40,198 nt of DNA, taken from assembly GCF_014645375.1 (NCBI RefSeq), contig NZ_BMLT01000022.1:1-40198 (forward strand), given 5' to 3'. The notes beneath the pieces were generated by a model. That model was not told the origin of the DNA and searched no databases. It worked only from the letters and a program-made list of their open reading frames with translations. A program made the translations under genes and the position numbers. Positions 17,660 to 26,200 of this stretch are shown here, one piece after another; the stretch's first letter is position 1; every line of letters starts with the position of its first letter. This stretch comes from Marinobacterium nitratireducens. Lineage in GTDB: Bacteria > Pseudomonadota > Gammaproteobacteria > Pseudomonadales > Balneatricaceae.

Positions 17660-18349
17660 ATGCTCAATGTTTCCGACTACAGCGTCGCCTACGGCCAGAG
17701 CCGCGTCATCAACGGCATGAACCTGGACCTGGGCAAGAACGAGATCGTCGCCATCCTCGGCCGCAACGGCATGGGCAAGACCACGCTGATGAAGTCGCTG
17801 ATCGGCATGATCCCCTCCAGTGGCGGGTCGGCCAGGCTCGACAGTACCGAGCTGGTCGGCCTGAAGAGCTACCAGCGCGTGGCCGCTGGAGTCGGCTTCG
17901 TGCCCCAGGGGCGGATGATCTTCTCCACCATGACCGTGGAGGAGAATATCCGCACCGGCCTTACCAGCACCGGGAGCAGCACCATTCCGGAGCACCTCTA
18001 CACCCTTTTCCCCGTGCTCAGGGAGATGAAGAGCCGTCGCGGCGGCAACCTCTCCGGCGGTCAGCAGCAGCAGCTGGCGATCGCCCGGGCGCTGGCAAGC
18101 AATCCGAAGCTGCTGCTGCTCGACGAACCCACCGAGGGCATCCAGCCGTCGATCATCCGCGAAATGGCGCGCACGCTGCGCCGGATCCGCGACGAGCACG
18201 GCCTGTCGATTCTGGTTTCCGAGCAGGTGCTGAGCTTCGCACTCGACGTGGCCGACCGCATTCTCGTGATCGAGAAGGGCAACATCGTCCACGACGTGCC
18301 GGCGGCGGAAGCCGACGAATCCACCATTACCCGCTACCTGTCCGTGTAA
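17660..18349 (+). CDS. urtE: Urea/amide ABC transporter ATPase UrtE
   Basis: A 229-residue LivF-type ATP-binding subunit. Walker A is GRNGMGKTTL (residues 34-43), the signature is LSGGQQQQLAIARAL and Walker B is LLLLDEPTEGIQPSI. The stretch VAAGVGFVPQGRMIFSTMTV is typical of LivF/UrtE. The ATG follows AAGGAGACCACC, 23 bp after urtD. It completes the five-gene transporter; fmdA follows after 80 bp. Confidence 0.93.
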   Translation: MLNVSDYSVAYGQSRVINGMNLDLGKNEIVAILGRNGMGKTTLMKSLIGMIPSSGGSARLDSTELVGLKSYQRVAAGVGFVPQGRMIFSTMTVEENIRTGLTSTGSSTIPEHLYTLFPVLREMKSRRGGNLSGGQQQQLAIARALASNPKLLLLDEPTEGIQPSIIREMARTLRRIRDEHGLSILVSEQVLSFALDVADRILVIEKGNIVHDVPAAEADESTITRYLSV

Positions 18350-18397
18350 TTCGATCCGCAACCAAGAAAGCGCCTTATCCGGCACAAACCCAGAAAA

Positions 18398-18415
18398 CCC
18401 GCCCGCCGGGGCGGG
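18398..18415. other. GC-rich hairpin between urtE and fmdA
   Basis: CCCGCCC (18398-18404) and GGGCGGG (18409-18415) form a perfect 7-bp stem with a GCCG loop, 14 bases before the fmdA start codon and just before its AGGAG. It could block a ribosome or processing site and so tune fmdA relative to the transporter. No T-run follows. Confidence 0.4.
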
Positions 18416-18429
18416 ACAGGAGAAGACAG

Positions 18430-19665
18430 ATGACCGATACCATCATCAAGATCGATCTGAGCAAGTCCGCCTACGAGCATGACAACGTGCACAACCGCTG
18501 GCACCCGGATATTCCGATGGTTGCGACGGTCAAGCCCGGCGACGACTTCATCGTCGAGTGTTTCGACTGGACCGGTGGTCAGATCAAGAACGATGACGAC
18601 GCCTCCGACGTGCGCGACGTGGACCTGACCCAGGTACACTTCCTGTCGGGCCCGATCGCCGTCGAGGGTGCCGAGCCCGGCGACCTGCTGGAAGTGGATA
18701 TTCTGGACATCGGCACCTTCGCCGAGCAGCAGTGGGGTTTCAACGGCTTTTTCTCGAAGAAGAACGGCGGCGGTTTCCTGACCGACGAGTTCCCCCAGGC
18801 ACAGAAGTCGATCTGGGACTTCAACGGCATGTTCACCAAATCCCGTCACGTACCGGGGGTCGAGTTCGCCGGTATCCTCCACCCCGGCCTGATCGGCTGC
18901 CTGCCGTCCCAGGACATGCTGGATCAGTGGAACAGTCGAGAGAAGGAGCTGTTCGACACCGACCCCGAGCGCGAGCCGGCGCTGGCCTGCCTGCCCTACG
19001 CGGATACCGCGCATATGGGACGCCTCAAGGGCGACGCCCGTGACCAGGCGGCGGCCGAAGGCGCCCGCACCGTTCCGCCGCGCGAACACGGCGGCAACTG
19101 CGACATCAAGGACCTGACCCGCGGCGCCAAGGTCTACTTCCCGGTTTACGTCGACGGAGCGGGCCTGTCCGTCGGTGATCTGCACTTCAGCCAGGGGGAC
19201 GGCGAAATCACCTTCTGCGGTGCCATCGAGATGGCGGGCTGGATCCATATCCGCGTCAAGCTGATCAAGGACGGCATGGCCAAGTACGCGATCAAGAACC
19301 CGATCTTCAAGCCGAGCCCGATGGTACCGAAGTACGACGACTACCTGATCTTCGAGGGCATCTCGGTCGACGACAGCGGCAAGCAGCACTATCTGGACAC
19401 CAGCCTGGCCTACAAGCAGGCCTGCCTCAACGCCATCAACTACCTCGGCAAATTCGGCTACTCGCCGGCGCAGGGTTACGCCATCCTCGGCTGCGCCCCG
19501 GTACAGGGTCATATCAGCGGCGTGGTCGATATCCCCAATGCCTGCGCCACCCTGTGGCTGCCGACCGATATCTTCGACTTCAACATCAAGCCGAACAGCG
19601 ACGGCCCCACCAAAGAGCTCGACGGCAGCGTCGATATCCCGCTGGCGCCTGACCTGGACTCTTAA
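18430..19665 (+). CDS. fmdA: Formamidase
   Basis: A 411-residue member of the acetamidase/formamidase (FmdA_AmdA) family, which hydrolyses formamide to formate and ammonia in the cytoplasm. Family-typical stretches visible are HNRWHPDIPMVATVKPGDDF near residue 20, HFLSGPIAVEGAEPGDLLEV near residue 75, PGVEFAGILHPGLIGCLPS near residue 140, PREHGGNCDIKDLTRGAKVY near residue 220 (the likely metal/active site), and VGDLHFSQGDGEITFCGAIE near residue 250. Full length matches the Methylophilus enzyme. The ATG follows AGGAGAAGACAG. The gene follows urtABCDE on the same strand, so the transporter probably delivers its substrate. Activity on other short amides is possible. Confidence 0.94.
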   Translation: MTDTIIKIDLSKSAYEHDNVHNRWHPDIPMVATVKPGDDFIVECFDWTGGQIKNDDDASDVRDVDLTQVHFLSGPIAVEGAEPGDLLEVDILDIGTFAEQQWGFNGFFSKKNGGGFLTDEFPQAQKSIWDFNGMFTKSRHVPGVEFAGILHPGLIGCLPSQDMLDQWNSREKELFDTDPEREPALACLPYADTAHMGRLKGDARDQAAAEGARTVPPREHGGNCDIKDLTRGAKVYFPVYVDGAGLSVGDLHFSQGDGEITFCGAIEMAGWIHIRVKLIKDGMAKYAIKNPIFKPSPMVPKYDDYLIFEGISVDDSGKQHYLDTSLAYKQACLNAINYLGKFGYSPAQGYAILGCAPVQGHISGVVDIPNACATLWLPTDIFDFNIKPNSDGPTKELDGSVDIPLAPDLDS

Positions 19666-19670
19666 TCAGC

Positions 19671-19855
19671 CATACAAATAGGTTTCCCTACCTATTTGTA
19701 TGTCGCGTCACGGAAACAGGCGCAGGTGCGTGAACATGCTGGTTTCCGTGACGCTCGCATTGGCCTGCGGCCAATGATGAAGCATCCCTGCTTCAGGTGT
19801 TAACCCGCCAGGTTAACAAGAGGGCCGCGGTAGCGCCGGCGACTCTGCCGGCGCT
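19671..19855. repeat. Array of six consecutive perfect hairpins between fmdA and fmdB
   Basis: Six unrelated inverted repeats follow one another. (1) CATACAAATAGGT 19671-19683 with 19690-19702, 13 bp, loop 6. (2) GCGTCACGGAAAC 19705-19717 with 19742-19754, 13 bp, loop 24. (3) CATTGGCC 19758-19765 with 19769-19776, 8 bp, loop 3. (4) TGAAGCA 19778-19784 with 19789-19795, 7 bp. (5) GTTAACC 19799-19805 with 19811-19817, 7 bp. (6) AGCGCCGGC 19832-19840 with 19847-19855, 9 bp. The gaps between hairpins are only 1-14 bases. No T-run marks a normal terminator, and no coding sequence is seen. Confidence 0.85.
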
Positions 19856-19927
19856 CGACCACCCGATTTTAAAACCGAATGACCCGGCAGATGTTCCAAG
19901 CGTCTGTTTATAGAGAGGAGTCTGTCC

Positions 19928-20308
19928 ATGCCCTTGTATGAATACAAATGTCCCGAGCACGGGGTGTTCCAGGAGCTGGCAACCATGGCGGATCACGACA
20001 AGCCCTGCGACTGCCCCCAGTGCGGAACGACCTCGGCGCGCGTCATCACCCTGCCGCCGCAGCTGCTGGCCATGCTGAAGGAAAACCGCGAAGCGATGGA
20101 GCGCAACGAAAAAGCGCAGCACGAGCCGCAGTTTCTGACCCCTGCCCAGTACCGGGAGCAGGAAGCCGAGAAAAAGGCCCGAGCCGCCCACAAGCACAAG
20201 CACGGCTCCGGCTGCGGTTGCCAGAGCGAGCGCAAGAGCAAGCTGTTCTACACCGCCGACGGCAGCAAGATGTTCCCGTCGATGCGCCCCTGGATGATCA
20301 GCCACTGA
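19928..20308 (+). CDS. fmdB: FmdB-family zinc-ribbon protein (putative regulator)
   Basis: A 126-residue protein beginning MPLYEYKCPEHGVFQ, the FmdB N-terminus. The likely zinc ligands are C8, H11, C29 and C32 (CPEH and CPQC), so one usual cysteine is replaced by His. A charged helical middle part follows, then a His/Cys-rich stretch HKHKHGSGCGC near residue 92. FmdB is described as a possible regulator of formamidase expression; its biochemical role is not established. The ATG follows GAGAGGAG. It lies 262 bp after fmdA, separated by the six-hairpin array, so it may be transcribed separately. Confidence 0.88.
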   Translation: MPLYEYKCPEHGVFQELATMADHDKPCDCPQCGTTSARVITLPPQLLAMLKENREAMERNEKAQHEPQFLTPAQYREQEAEKKARAAHKHKHGSGCGCQSERKSKLFYTADGSKMFPSMRPWMISH

Positions 20309-20318
20309 TCAGGTTTCA

Positions 20319-20345
20319 CCTGTACCGGCCGGTCGCCGGTACAGG
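20319..20345. terminator. Hairpin after fmdB
   Basis: A perfect 11-bp stem, CCTGTACCGGC (20319-20329) with GCCGGTACAGG (20335-20345), has a 5-base loop and starts 10 bases after the fmdB stop. The stem is strong but no T-run follows; it is the probable end of the fmd transcript. Confidence 0.55.
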
Positions 20346-20733
20346 CGCACGTCCCGCGCGGACCCTCCTGCAGGACTCCCGGCTTGCGGCACCCGACAGC
20401 CGGTGCTAACGTGAACCTCATTGTGAAGCTCGCCCACGACTGATATTAGCCCGGCGGGTTAATACATGAAGCCCGGCAAAAAACTGCTCCTGCGTTTTTT
20501 GCAGCTACCGTAACGGACCCTTTCCATGAACCCCAGAGTTAAGGCAAACGAGACGCCCCGTACCACGGATGTATATCCGCTGGTAGTCGTGCCGTGCCTC
20601 CGGCTCTGCACACCGCCTCCGATTGCACCGCCGCCCTCCCGGGCCTGATACCGACCTTGACGACTCCCCGCGGGCGATTCGCTGAAATGCGGCAGTCCCC
20701 GGGATCGAACAGCCTTCAGACAGGTGCATCCTT
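20346..20733. other. Gap between fmdB and the EamA transporter gene
   Basis: About 390 bases without a recognised gene. Near 20443-20463 there is an imperfect palindrome with TATTAGCCCG facing CGGGTTAATA, which could be an operator. No convincing promoter hexamers for the downstream gene were found. Confidence 0.4.
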
Positions 20734-21636
20734 ATGTATTTCGACAAGTCCGCCTGGACCCGATTGGGTTCGACGACACTCTTCGTGCTGCTCTGGGCAA
20801 GCGGCGCCATCTTCACGCGCTGGGGGCTCGACCACGCCTCGGCCTTCGCCTTCCTGATCCTTCGATTCACGATTGCCATTGCCGCCCTGACGGCGTTCGG
20901 CATCCTCTTTCGCAGACAGCTGCTGCCGCTTGCCGGCACCCGGCGCAGAGTCGCGCAGACCGGGATGCTGCTGATCGGCGGCTACTCCATCTGCTACTTT
21001 TCGGCGCTGGAAGCGGGCATGACGCCCGGCGTGCTGGCCACGGTGCTGGGCACCCAGCCGATCCTGACGCTGGTACTGACCGAACGGGGTCTGCAGCCCG
21101 GACGACTGGGCGGCCTCGGGCTCGCCCTCGGCGGCCTGGTGCTGATGGTGTACGAGAGCCTGGTCAGTGCCCGGCTGTCACCCGCAGGTGCCGCCTTTGC
21201 CCTCGGCGCCCTGCTGTGCATGACCTTCGGCGCCATCCTGCAAAAGGGCATCAGGCAGGCACCGACGGGCGTTCTGACGCTGCAGTACGGCCTGAGTCTG
21301 GCGATCTGCCTCGCGCTGCTGCCGGTCAAGCCGTTCGAGTTCGAGCTGACGCCCGGCTTCCTGATCCCGCTGCTGTGGCTCGGCCCGGTGATCTCGGTGG
21401 CAGCCCAGTTGCTGCTGTACCGGCTGATCAGCACCGGCAGCCTGGTCAACGTCACCAGCCTGTTCTACCTGGTGCCGGTGGTTACCGCGCTGATGGACTA
21501 CCTGTTCCTCGGCAACCGGCTGTCCCAGCAGGGCCTGATCGGCATGGCAGCGATACTCGCAGGTCTGGCGCTGGTGTTCGGACGCAAAGCGCCGGCGGTT
21601 GTCAGCCAGTGCACAAACCGGCCGGACGGCGGCTGA
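20734..21636 (+). CDS. EamA/DMT-superfamily transporter
   Basis: A 300-residue membrane protein with about ten hydrophobic helices arranged as two EamA repeats (LLWASGAIFTRWGLDHASAF in the first, AFALGALLCMTFGAILQKGI in the second). It ends with the usual LGNRLSQQGLIGMAAILAGL and a short basic tail. Proteins of this type export amino acids, purines or other metabolites, but substrate cannot be told from sequence. The start is the ATG at 20734 after a weak AGGTGC. It stands alone between fmdB and the convergent ssb gene. Confidence 0.85.
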   Translation: MYFDKSAWTRLGSTTLFVLLWASGAIFTRWGLDHASAFAFLILRFTIAIAALTAFGILFRRQLLPLAGTRRRVAQTGMLLIGGYSICYFSALEAGMTPGVLATVLGTQPILTLVLTERGLQPGRLGGLGLALGGLVLMVYESLVSARLSPAGAAFALGALLCMTFGAILQKGIRQAPTGVLTLQYGLSLAICLALLPVKPFEFELTPGFLIPLLWLGPVISVAAQLLLYRLISTGSLVNVTSLFYLVPVVTALMDYLFLGNRLSQQGLIGMAAILAGLALVFGRKAPAVVSQCTNRPDGG

Positions 21637-21640
21637 AACG

Positions 21641-21668
21641 AAGAGGCCCCGTGAAAACGGGGCCTCTT
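21641..21668. terminator. Bidirectional terminator between the EamA gene and ssb
   Basis: An 11-bp perfect stem, AAGAGGCCCCG (21641-21651) with CGGGGCCTCTT (21658-21668), and a 6-base loop TGAAAA lie between the two convergent stop codons. Runs of T after the stem are short on both strands. Confidence 0.75.
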
Positions 21669-21692
21669 GTCGGTAGGTACCGGGTACGATCC

Positions 21693-22262
21693 TCAAAACG
21701 GGATATCGTCGTCGAAGTCGTCGAAACCCTGGGTCGGCTGCGGCTGCTGCGGAGCCTGTTGCGGCGTTTGCTGCGGCTGCTGATAACCACCCTGCTGGGG
21801 TGCCTGCTGCGGTTGCTGGTATCCGCCCTGCTGGGGCGCCTGCTGCTGCGGGCGAGGCTGGCGCGGCTGCTGCGAATAGCCGCCGCCCATGTCCTGGTTG
21901 TAGCCGTCACCGCCGCCGGAACCGCCACGGCCGCCGAGCATCTGCATTTCGCTGGCGACGATCTCGGTGGTGTAACGGTCCTGACCGCTCTGATCCTGCC
22001 ACTTGCGGGTACGCAGCGAGCCCTCGACGTAGACCTGGGATCCCTTGCGCAGGTACTCGCCGGCGATCTCCGCCAGCTTGTTGAAGAACACCACCCGATG
22101 CCACTCGGTGCGCTCCTGCATCTGGCCGCTCTGCTTGTCTTTCCAGCTCTCGCTGGTCGCCAGTGTTACGTTGGTAACCGCGTTGCCCGACGGCATGTAC
22201 CGGACTTCCGGATCGCCGCCAAGATTACCGACCAGAATTACTTTGTTAATGCCGCGCGCCAT
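21693..22262 (-). CDS. ssb: Single-stranded DNA-binding protein
   Basis: A 189-residue protein. Residues 1-110 form the OB fold ([40 protein letters not shown]). A long Gln/Gly/Pro-rich linker carries repeated [10 protein letters not shown] units. It ends with the acidic tip DDFDDDIPF, which recruits repair and replication partners. It coats single-stranded DNA as a tetramer. The ATG at 22262 with GGAGAGACCG upstream gives the classical MARGINK start; an open frame to 22331 is longer but has no family support. It is divergent from uvrA as in other gammaproteobacteria. Confidence 0.96.
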   Translation of the reverse strand: MARGINKVILVGNLGGDPEVRYMPSGNAVTNVTLATSESWKDKQSGQMQERTEWHRVVFFNKLAEIAGEYLRKGSQVYVEGSLRTRKWQDQSGQDRYTTEIVASEMQMLGGRGGSGGGDGYNQDMGGGYSQQPRQPRPQQQAPQQGGYQQPQQAPQQGGYQQPQQTPQQAPQQPQPTQGFDDFDDDIPF

Positions 22263-22326
22263 CGGTCTCTCCACTTTCTGTATCTGGCATTTCGCTGCCA
22301 TCGGCAAGCGTTTTGGATAGCCGGTT

Positions 22327-22335
22327 AGCATAACA
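22327..22335 (-). promoter_or_regulatory. Possible extended -10 promoter of ssb
   Basis: On the - strand TGTTATGCT reads as TG-n-TATGCT, an extended -10 element, 65 bases before the ssb start codon. No good -35 is seen 17 bases upstream, so this is tentative. Confidence 0.35.
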
Positions 22336-22561
22336 CAAAGTACCCCCGGCGCGCGCCGCCTGCAGACTTCTCTGCCAAGGTCCCAGAGCCAATTGAGCCG
22401 ACCCGGAGCGGTCGACGTGCCACAGCCGGTGTCGGCCCGCCCGGGAACCCGATATACTCTAGGGCTGTCGACGGTTTCAGGCTATCTACTGTCAAAAACC
22501 CGTTCGGCTTGCTCTGCCAACAGCAACAGCCCCCAGTCTGGTCTTAGCGTCGGGACGATTT

Positions 22562-25408
22562 ATGGACAAAATTCTGGTACGCGGCGCACGCACGCACAAC
22601 CTCAAGGACATCGACCTCGAGATCCCCCGCGACAGGCTTGTCGTGATCACCGGTCTGTCGGGCTCGGGCAAGTCGTCGCTGGCGTTCGATACTCTCTATG
22701 CCGAGGGGCAGCGCCGCTATGTCGAATCGCTTTCGACCTACGCCCGCCAGTTCCTGTCGGTGATGGAGAAGCCCGACGTCGATCATATCGAGGGACTTTC
22801 GCCCGCCATTTCGATCGAGCAGAAATCGACCTCGCACAACCCCCGCTCCACCGTGGGCACCATCACCGAAATCTACGACTACCTGCGCCTGCTATTCGCC
22901 CGCGCCGGCGAACCGCGCTGTCCGGATCACGACCTGCCGCTGGCCGCGCAGACCGTCAGCCAGATGGTCGATCAGGTGCTGGCGCTGCCCGAGGGCACCA
23001 AGCTGATGCTGCTGGCGCCTGTGGTGCAGGGCCGCAAGGGCGAGCACCTGCACACGCTCAGCGAATTGCGTACCCAGGGCTTCGTCCGCGCCCGTATAGA
23101 CGGTATCGTCACAGACCTCGACAGCGCCCCTGACCTCGACAAGAACCGCAAGCACGACATCGAGGTGGTCGTCGACCGCTTCAAGGTGCGGGAAGACCTG
23201 GCAACCCGCCTGGCCGAATCGTTCGAAACCGCGCTCGAGCTCACCGACGGTCTGGCCAAGGTCGCGTATATGGATGGAGACGGTGAGGACCTGATCTTTT
23301 CCGCGCGCTTCGCCTGCCCGGTCTGTGGACACAGTATCCAGGAGCTGGAGCCGCGGCTGTTCTCGTTCAACAATCCGCACGGCGCCTGCCCGAGCTGCGA
23401 CGGTCTGGGCGTACGCCAGTACTTCGACCCGTCCAAGGTGGTCCAGGATGCCAGCCTGACCCTGTCCGAAGGCGCGATCCGTGGCTGGGACCGGCGTAAC
23501 CTGTACTATTACCAGCAGCTGCAGGCCGTAGGCCAGCACGCGGGCTTTACCATGGACACGCCCTTTTATGCCCTGGAGGAGCGCCACAAGAAGCTCATCC
23601 TCGAAGGCAGCGGGCGCGAGAACATTCCGTTTCGCTACGTCAACGATCGCGGCGACAGCATCGAGAAAGCGCATCCCTTCGAGGGCGTACTGAACAATCT
23701 CGAGCGCCGCTATCGCGAAACGGAATCGGAGATGGTGCGCGAAGACCTGGCGAAGTACCTCAACATGCAGTCCTGCCCCTCCTGCCATGGCAGTCGCCTG
23801 CGTCGCGAGGCGCGCCACGTCTATATCGACGAGCGCACCCTGCCGGAAGTCACCCGGCTGGCCATCGGCGAGTGCCACCGCTATTTCGAGCAGCTGAAGC
23901 TTAGCGGCAAGCAGGGTGAAATCGCCGACAAGATACTCAAGGAAATTCGCCTGCGTCTGTCGTTTCTGGTCAATGTCGGCCTCGACTACCTGTCGCTCGA
24001 CCGCAATGCCGATACCCTTTCCGGCGGCGAAGCCCAGCGCATACGCCTCGCCAGCCAGATCGGCGCGGGACTCGTCGGCGTCATGTACATCCTCGACGAA
24101 CCCTCGATCGGCCTGCATCAGCGTGACAACGAACGCCTGCTGCAGACGCTGGAGCACCTGCGGGACCTCGGCAACACCGTAATTGTCGTCGAGCACGACG
24201 AGGATGCGATTCGCCTGGCGGACTACGTGATCGATATCGGCCCCGGCGCCGGCGTCCACGGCGGTCAGGTCGTGGCCCGCGGCACCCCTGCCGAAGTCAT
24301 GGCCAATCCCGAGTCGATGACCGGCCAGTACCTCTCCGGCAGCCGCCGTATCGAAGTTCCGCCCAAGCGACATCCGGTCGACGAGCAGAAACTGCTGCGC
24401 CTGACCGGCGCCAGAGGCAATAACCTCAAGGACGTCGACCTGGAAATACCGGTCGGGCTTTTCACCTGCATTACCGGCGTCTCGGGCTCCGGCAAGTCGA
24501 CGCTGATCAACTCCACCCTCTATCCGGTCGCCGCCACCGAGCTGAACCACGCTACCACACTCGACGCCGCGGAACACCGAGCTGTCGAAGGGCTGGAGCA
24601 TTTCGACAAGGTCATCGACATCGACCAGAGTCCGATCGGACGCACCCCGCGCTCGAACCCGGCCACCTATACCGGGATCTTCACCCCGATCCGCGAACTG
24701 TTCGCCGGCACCCAGGAAGCCCGCTCACGCGGCTACAAGCCCGGACGCTTCAGCTTCAACGTCAAGGGCGGGCGCTGCGAAGCCTGTCAGGGCGACGGCG
24801 TGATCAAGGTCGAGATGCACTTCCTGCCGGACATCTACGTACCCTGTGACGTCTGCAAGGGCAAGCGCTACAACCGCGAGACGCTGGAAGTGAAATACAA
24901 GGGCCGCAGCATCCACGAGGTGCTGGAAATGACCGTAGAAGAAGGCCGCGAATTCTTCGATGCCATCCCGGCTCTCTCGCGACGCCTGCAGACGCTGATC
25001 GACGTGGGGCTGGCCTATATCCGGCTCGGCCAGGCCGCTACCACGCTGTCGGGCGGAGAGGCGCAGCGGGTCAAGCTCGCCAAGGAGCTGTCCAAGCGCG
25101 ATACCGGCAAGACGCTCTATATTCTCGACGAACCCACCACAGGATTACATTTCTACGATATCCAGCAGCTGCTCAACGTCCTCAACCGTCTGCGTGACCA
25201 CGGCAACAGCATCGTCGTCATCGAGCACAACCTGGACGTGATCAAGACCGCCGACTGGATCGTCGACCTGGGCCCCGAAGGCGGCACCGGCGGCGGCGAG
25301 ATCATCGCTACCGGCACGCCCGAAGAGGTCGCGGCCTGCGGGCACTCGCACACAGGGCGGTTCCTGAAGCCGTTGCTTGAAGCGCAGCGGCGGAGCGAGG
25401 CGGGATAA
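22562..25408 (+). CDS. uvrA: Excinuclease ABC subunit A
   Basis: A 948-residue DNA damage recognition ATPase of nucleotide excision repair, acting with UvrB. It has two ABC modules: Walker [10 protein letters not shown] at residue 31 and GVSGSGKST near 640, and signatures [16 protein letters not shown] near 490 and [16 protein letters not shown] near 830. Zinc modules are visible as CPVCGHSI plus CPSCDGLG, and as CEACQGDG plus CDVCKG near 740-765. The C-terminal Walker B is [20 protein letters not shown]. The ATG at 22562 gives [17 protein letters not shown], the family start, with only a weak GGGACG ribosome site. Length is normal. Confidence 0.97.
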   Translation: MDKILVRGARTHNLKDIDLEIPRDRLVVITGLSGSGKSSLAFDTLYAEGQRRYVESLSTYARQFLSVMEKPDVDHIEGLSPAISIEQKSTSHNPRSTVGTITEIYDYLRLLFARAGEPRCPDHDLPLAAQTVSQMVDQVLALPEGTKLMLLAPVVQGRKGEHLHTLSELRTQGFVRARIDGIVTDLDSAPDLDKNRKHDIEVVVDRFKVREDLATRLAESFETALELTDGLAKVAYMDGDGEDLIFSARFACPVCGHSIQELEPRLFSFNNPHGACPSCDGLGVRQYFDPSKVVQDASLTLSEGAIRGWDRRNLYYYQQLQAVGQHAGFTMDTPFYALEERHKKLILEGSGRENIPFRYVNDRGDSIEKAHPFEGVLNNLERRYRETESEMVREDLAKYLNMQSCPSCHGSRLRREARHVYIDERTLPEVTRLAIGECHRYFEQLKLSGKQGEIADKILKEIRLRLSFLVNVGLDYLSLDRNADTLSGGEAQRIRLASQIGAGLVGVMYILDEPSIGLHQRDNERLLQTLEHLRDLGNTVIVVEHDEDAIRLADYVIDIGPGAGVHGGQVVARGTPAEVMANPESMTGQYLSGSRRIEVPPKRHPVDEQKLLRLTGARGNNLKDVDLEIPVGLFTCITGVSGSGKSTLINSTLYPVAATELNHATTLDAAEHRAVEGLEHFDKVIDIDQSPIGRTPRSNPATYTGIFTPIRELFAGTQEARSRGYKPGRFSFNVKGGRCEACQGDGVIKVEMHFLPDIYVPCDVCKGKRYNRETLEVKYKGRSIHEVLEMTVEEGREFFDAIPALSRRLQTLIDVGLAYIRLGQAATTLSGGEAQRVKLAKELSKRDTGKTLYILDEPTTGLHFYDIQQLLNVLNRLRDHGNSIVVIEHNLDVIKTADWIVDLGPEGGTGGGEIIATGTPEEVAACGHSHTGRFLKPLLEAQRRSEAG

Positions 25409-25421
25409 GCGGGATAAGCGG

Positions 25422-25688
25422 GTGACAGGTGACGCGTCCAATGTATAGGTCCTTGTAGGTTGGGTGAGGCCGGTAGGCCATAACCCAACAGCCGACAGTG
25501 CCGGCAGATAACAGTCGATATGATGGGTTACGCCGCTGCAAGTCCGTGCAATACGGCCGGGAACCGTCGATAGCGGCTTCCCCCATCCTGCCCGGCTTGA
25601 TCCACCCTACTCCACTACTTACAACCCTATTTCGCGGCGGGGCGCCGCTCCTACGGTGGCTACCATCGAGTCACGCCTCACCTGTCAC
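25422..25688. repeat. 267 bp segment bounded by 16-base inverted repeats, with inner hairpins and a REP copy
   Basis: GTGACAGGTGACGCGT (25422-25437) faces ACGCCTCACCTGTCAC (25673-25688), 15 of 16 pairing. Inside lie a nested hairpin (GTTGGGT 25459-25465 with ACCCAAC 25483-25489, enclosing GGCC-GGTA-GGCC) and a REP-like unit at 25631-25654. No gene is seen. A tandem GCGGGATAA pair at 25400-25417 spans the uvrA stop. Confidence 0.55.
25631..25654 (-). repeat. REP-like repeat, single copy
   Basis: A 24-base unit of the GTAGGAGC...GCGAA family on the - strand, with internal stem GCGGC and GCCGC around a CCCC-type loop. Confidence 0.65.
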
Positions 25689-25713
25689 GCATCAAGCATC
25701 ACCCCAAAACAAA

Positions 25714-25739
25714 AAAACCCGACCATAAGGTCGGGTTTT
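25714..25739. terminator. Bidirectional terminator between uvrA and rplQ
   Basis: AAAACCCGACC (25714-25724) and GGTCGGGTTTT (25729-25739) form an 11-bp stem with loop ATAA, with A-runs before and T-runs after. It is a textbook two-way intrinsic terminator for uvrA (+) and the alpha operon (-). Confidence 0.9.
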
Positions 25740-25763
25740 GTGTTTTGCGCTTAGCTGAAGAGT

Positions 25764-26159
25764 TTAGTCTTCAGCAGACTCGTCGGCTACAGACTGATCG
25801 ACCGGACGGTCAACCAGTTCTACGTATGCCATCGGAGCATTGTCGCCGGCACGGAAGCCGCATTTCATAATGCGGACGTAACCGCCCGGGCGGGTTGCAT
25901 AGCGCGGGCCCAGCTCGTTGAACAGCTTGCCTACGGCTTCTTTGCTGCGGGTACGAGAGAAAGCCAGGCGGCGGTTAGCCACGCTGTCAGTCTTGGCCAG
26001 TGTGATCAGCGGCTCGGCAAAGCGGCGCAGTTCTTTCGCCTTCGGCAGTGTGGTCTTGATCAGTTCGTGTTCGAACAGAGACACTGCCATGTTTTTGAAC
26101 ATCGCTTTGCGGTGCGCACTGGTACGATTAAAGTGACGACCAGATTTACGATGACGCAT
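25764..26159 (-). CDS. rplQ: 50S ribosomal protein L17
   Basis: A 131-residue protein beginning [20 protein letters not shown], the L17 signature, and containing [20 protein letters not shown]. It binds 23S rRNA near the exit-tunnel side of the large subunit. An acidic tail (VADESAED) makes it slightly longer than the E. coli protein. It is the last gene of the alpha operon, 41 bp after rpoA, and is followed by the bidirectional terminator. Confidence 0.97.
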   Translation of the reverse strand: MRHRKSGRHFNRTSAHRKAMFKNMAVSLFEHELIKTTLPKAKELRRFAEPLITLAKTDSVANRRLAFSRTRSKEAVGKLFNELGPRYATRPGGYVRIMKCGFRAGDNAPMAYVELVDRPVDQSVADESAED

Positions 26160-26200
26160 TTGTTAAGTCCTTACCAACTTAGTCAGTACAGATCGCTGCC

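Noticed and set aside
20724-22328. 534-codon + frame running across the EamA gene, the terminator and ssb
   Set aside because: It crosses two genes and a terminator, and its translation is Arg/Ala/Pro/Leu-rich with no motif.
22465-22480. Possible LexA (SOS) box CTGTCGACGGTTTCAG before uvrA
   Set aside because: The outer CTGT...TCAG is close, but the last half-site has a mismatch (TCAG for ACAG) and the centre is GC-rich, unlike real SOS boxes. Its position after a TATACT (22453-22458) is suggestive, so a LexA binding test would decide.
22892-24601. 569-codon open frame on the - strand opposite uvrA
   Set aside because: It lies wholly antisense to a clear uvrA gene, has no recognisable domain, and long antisense frames are expected at this GC content.
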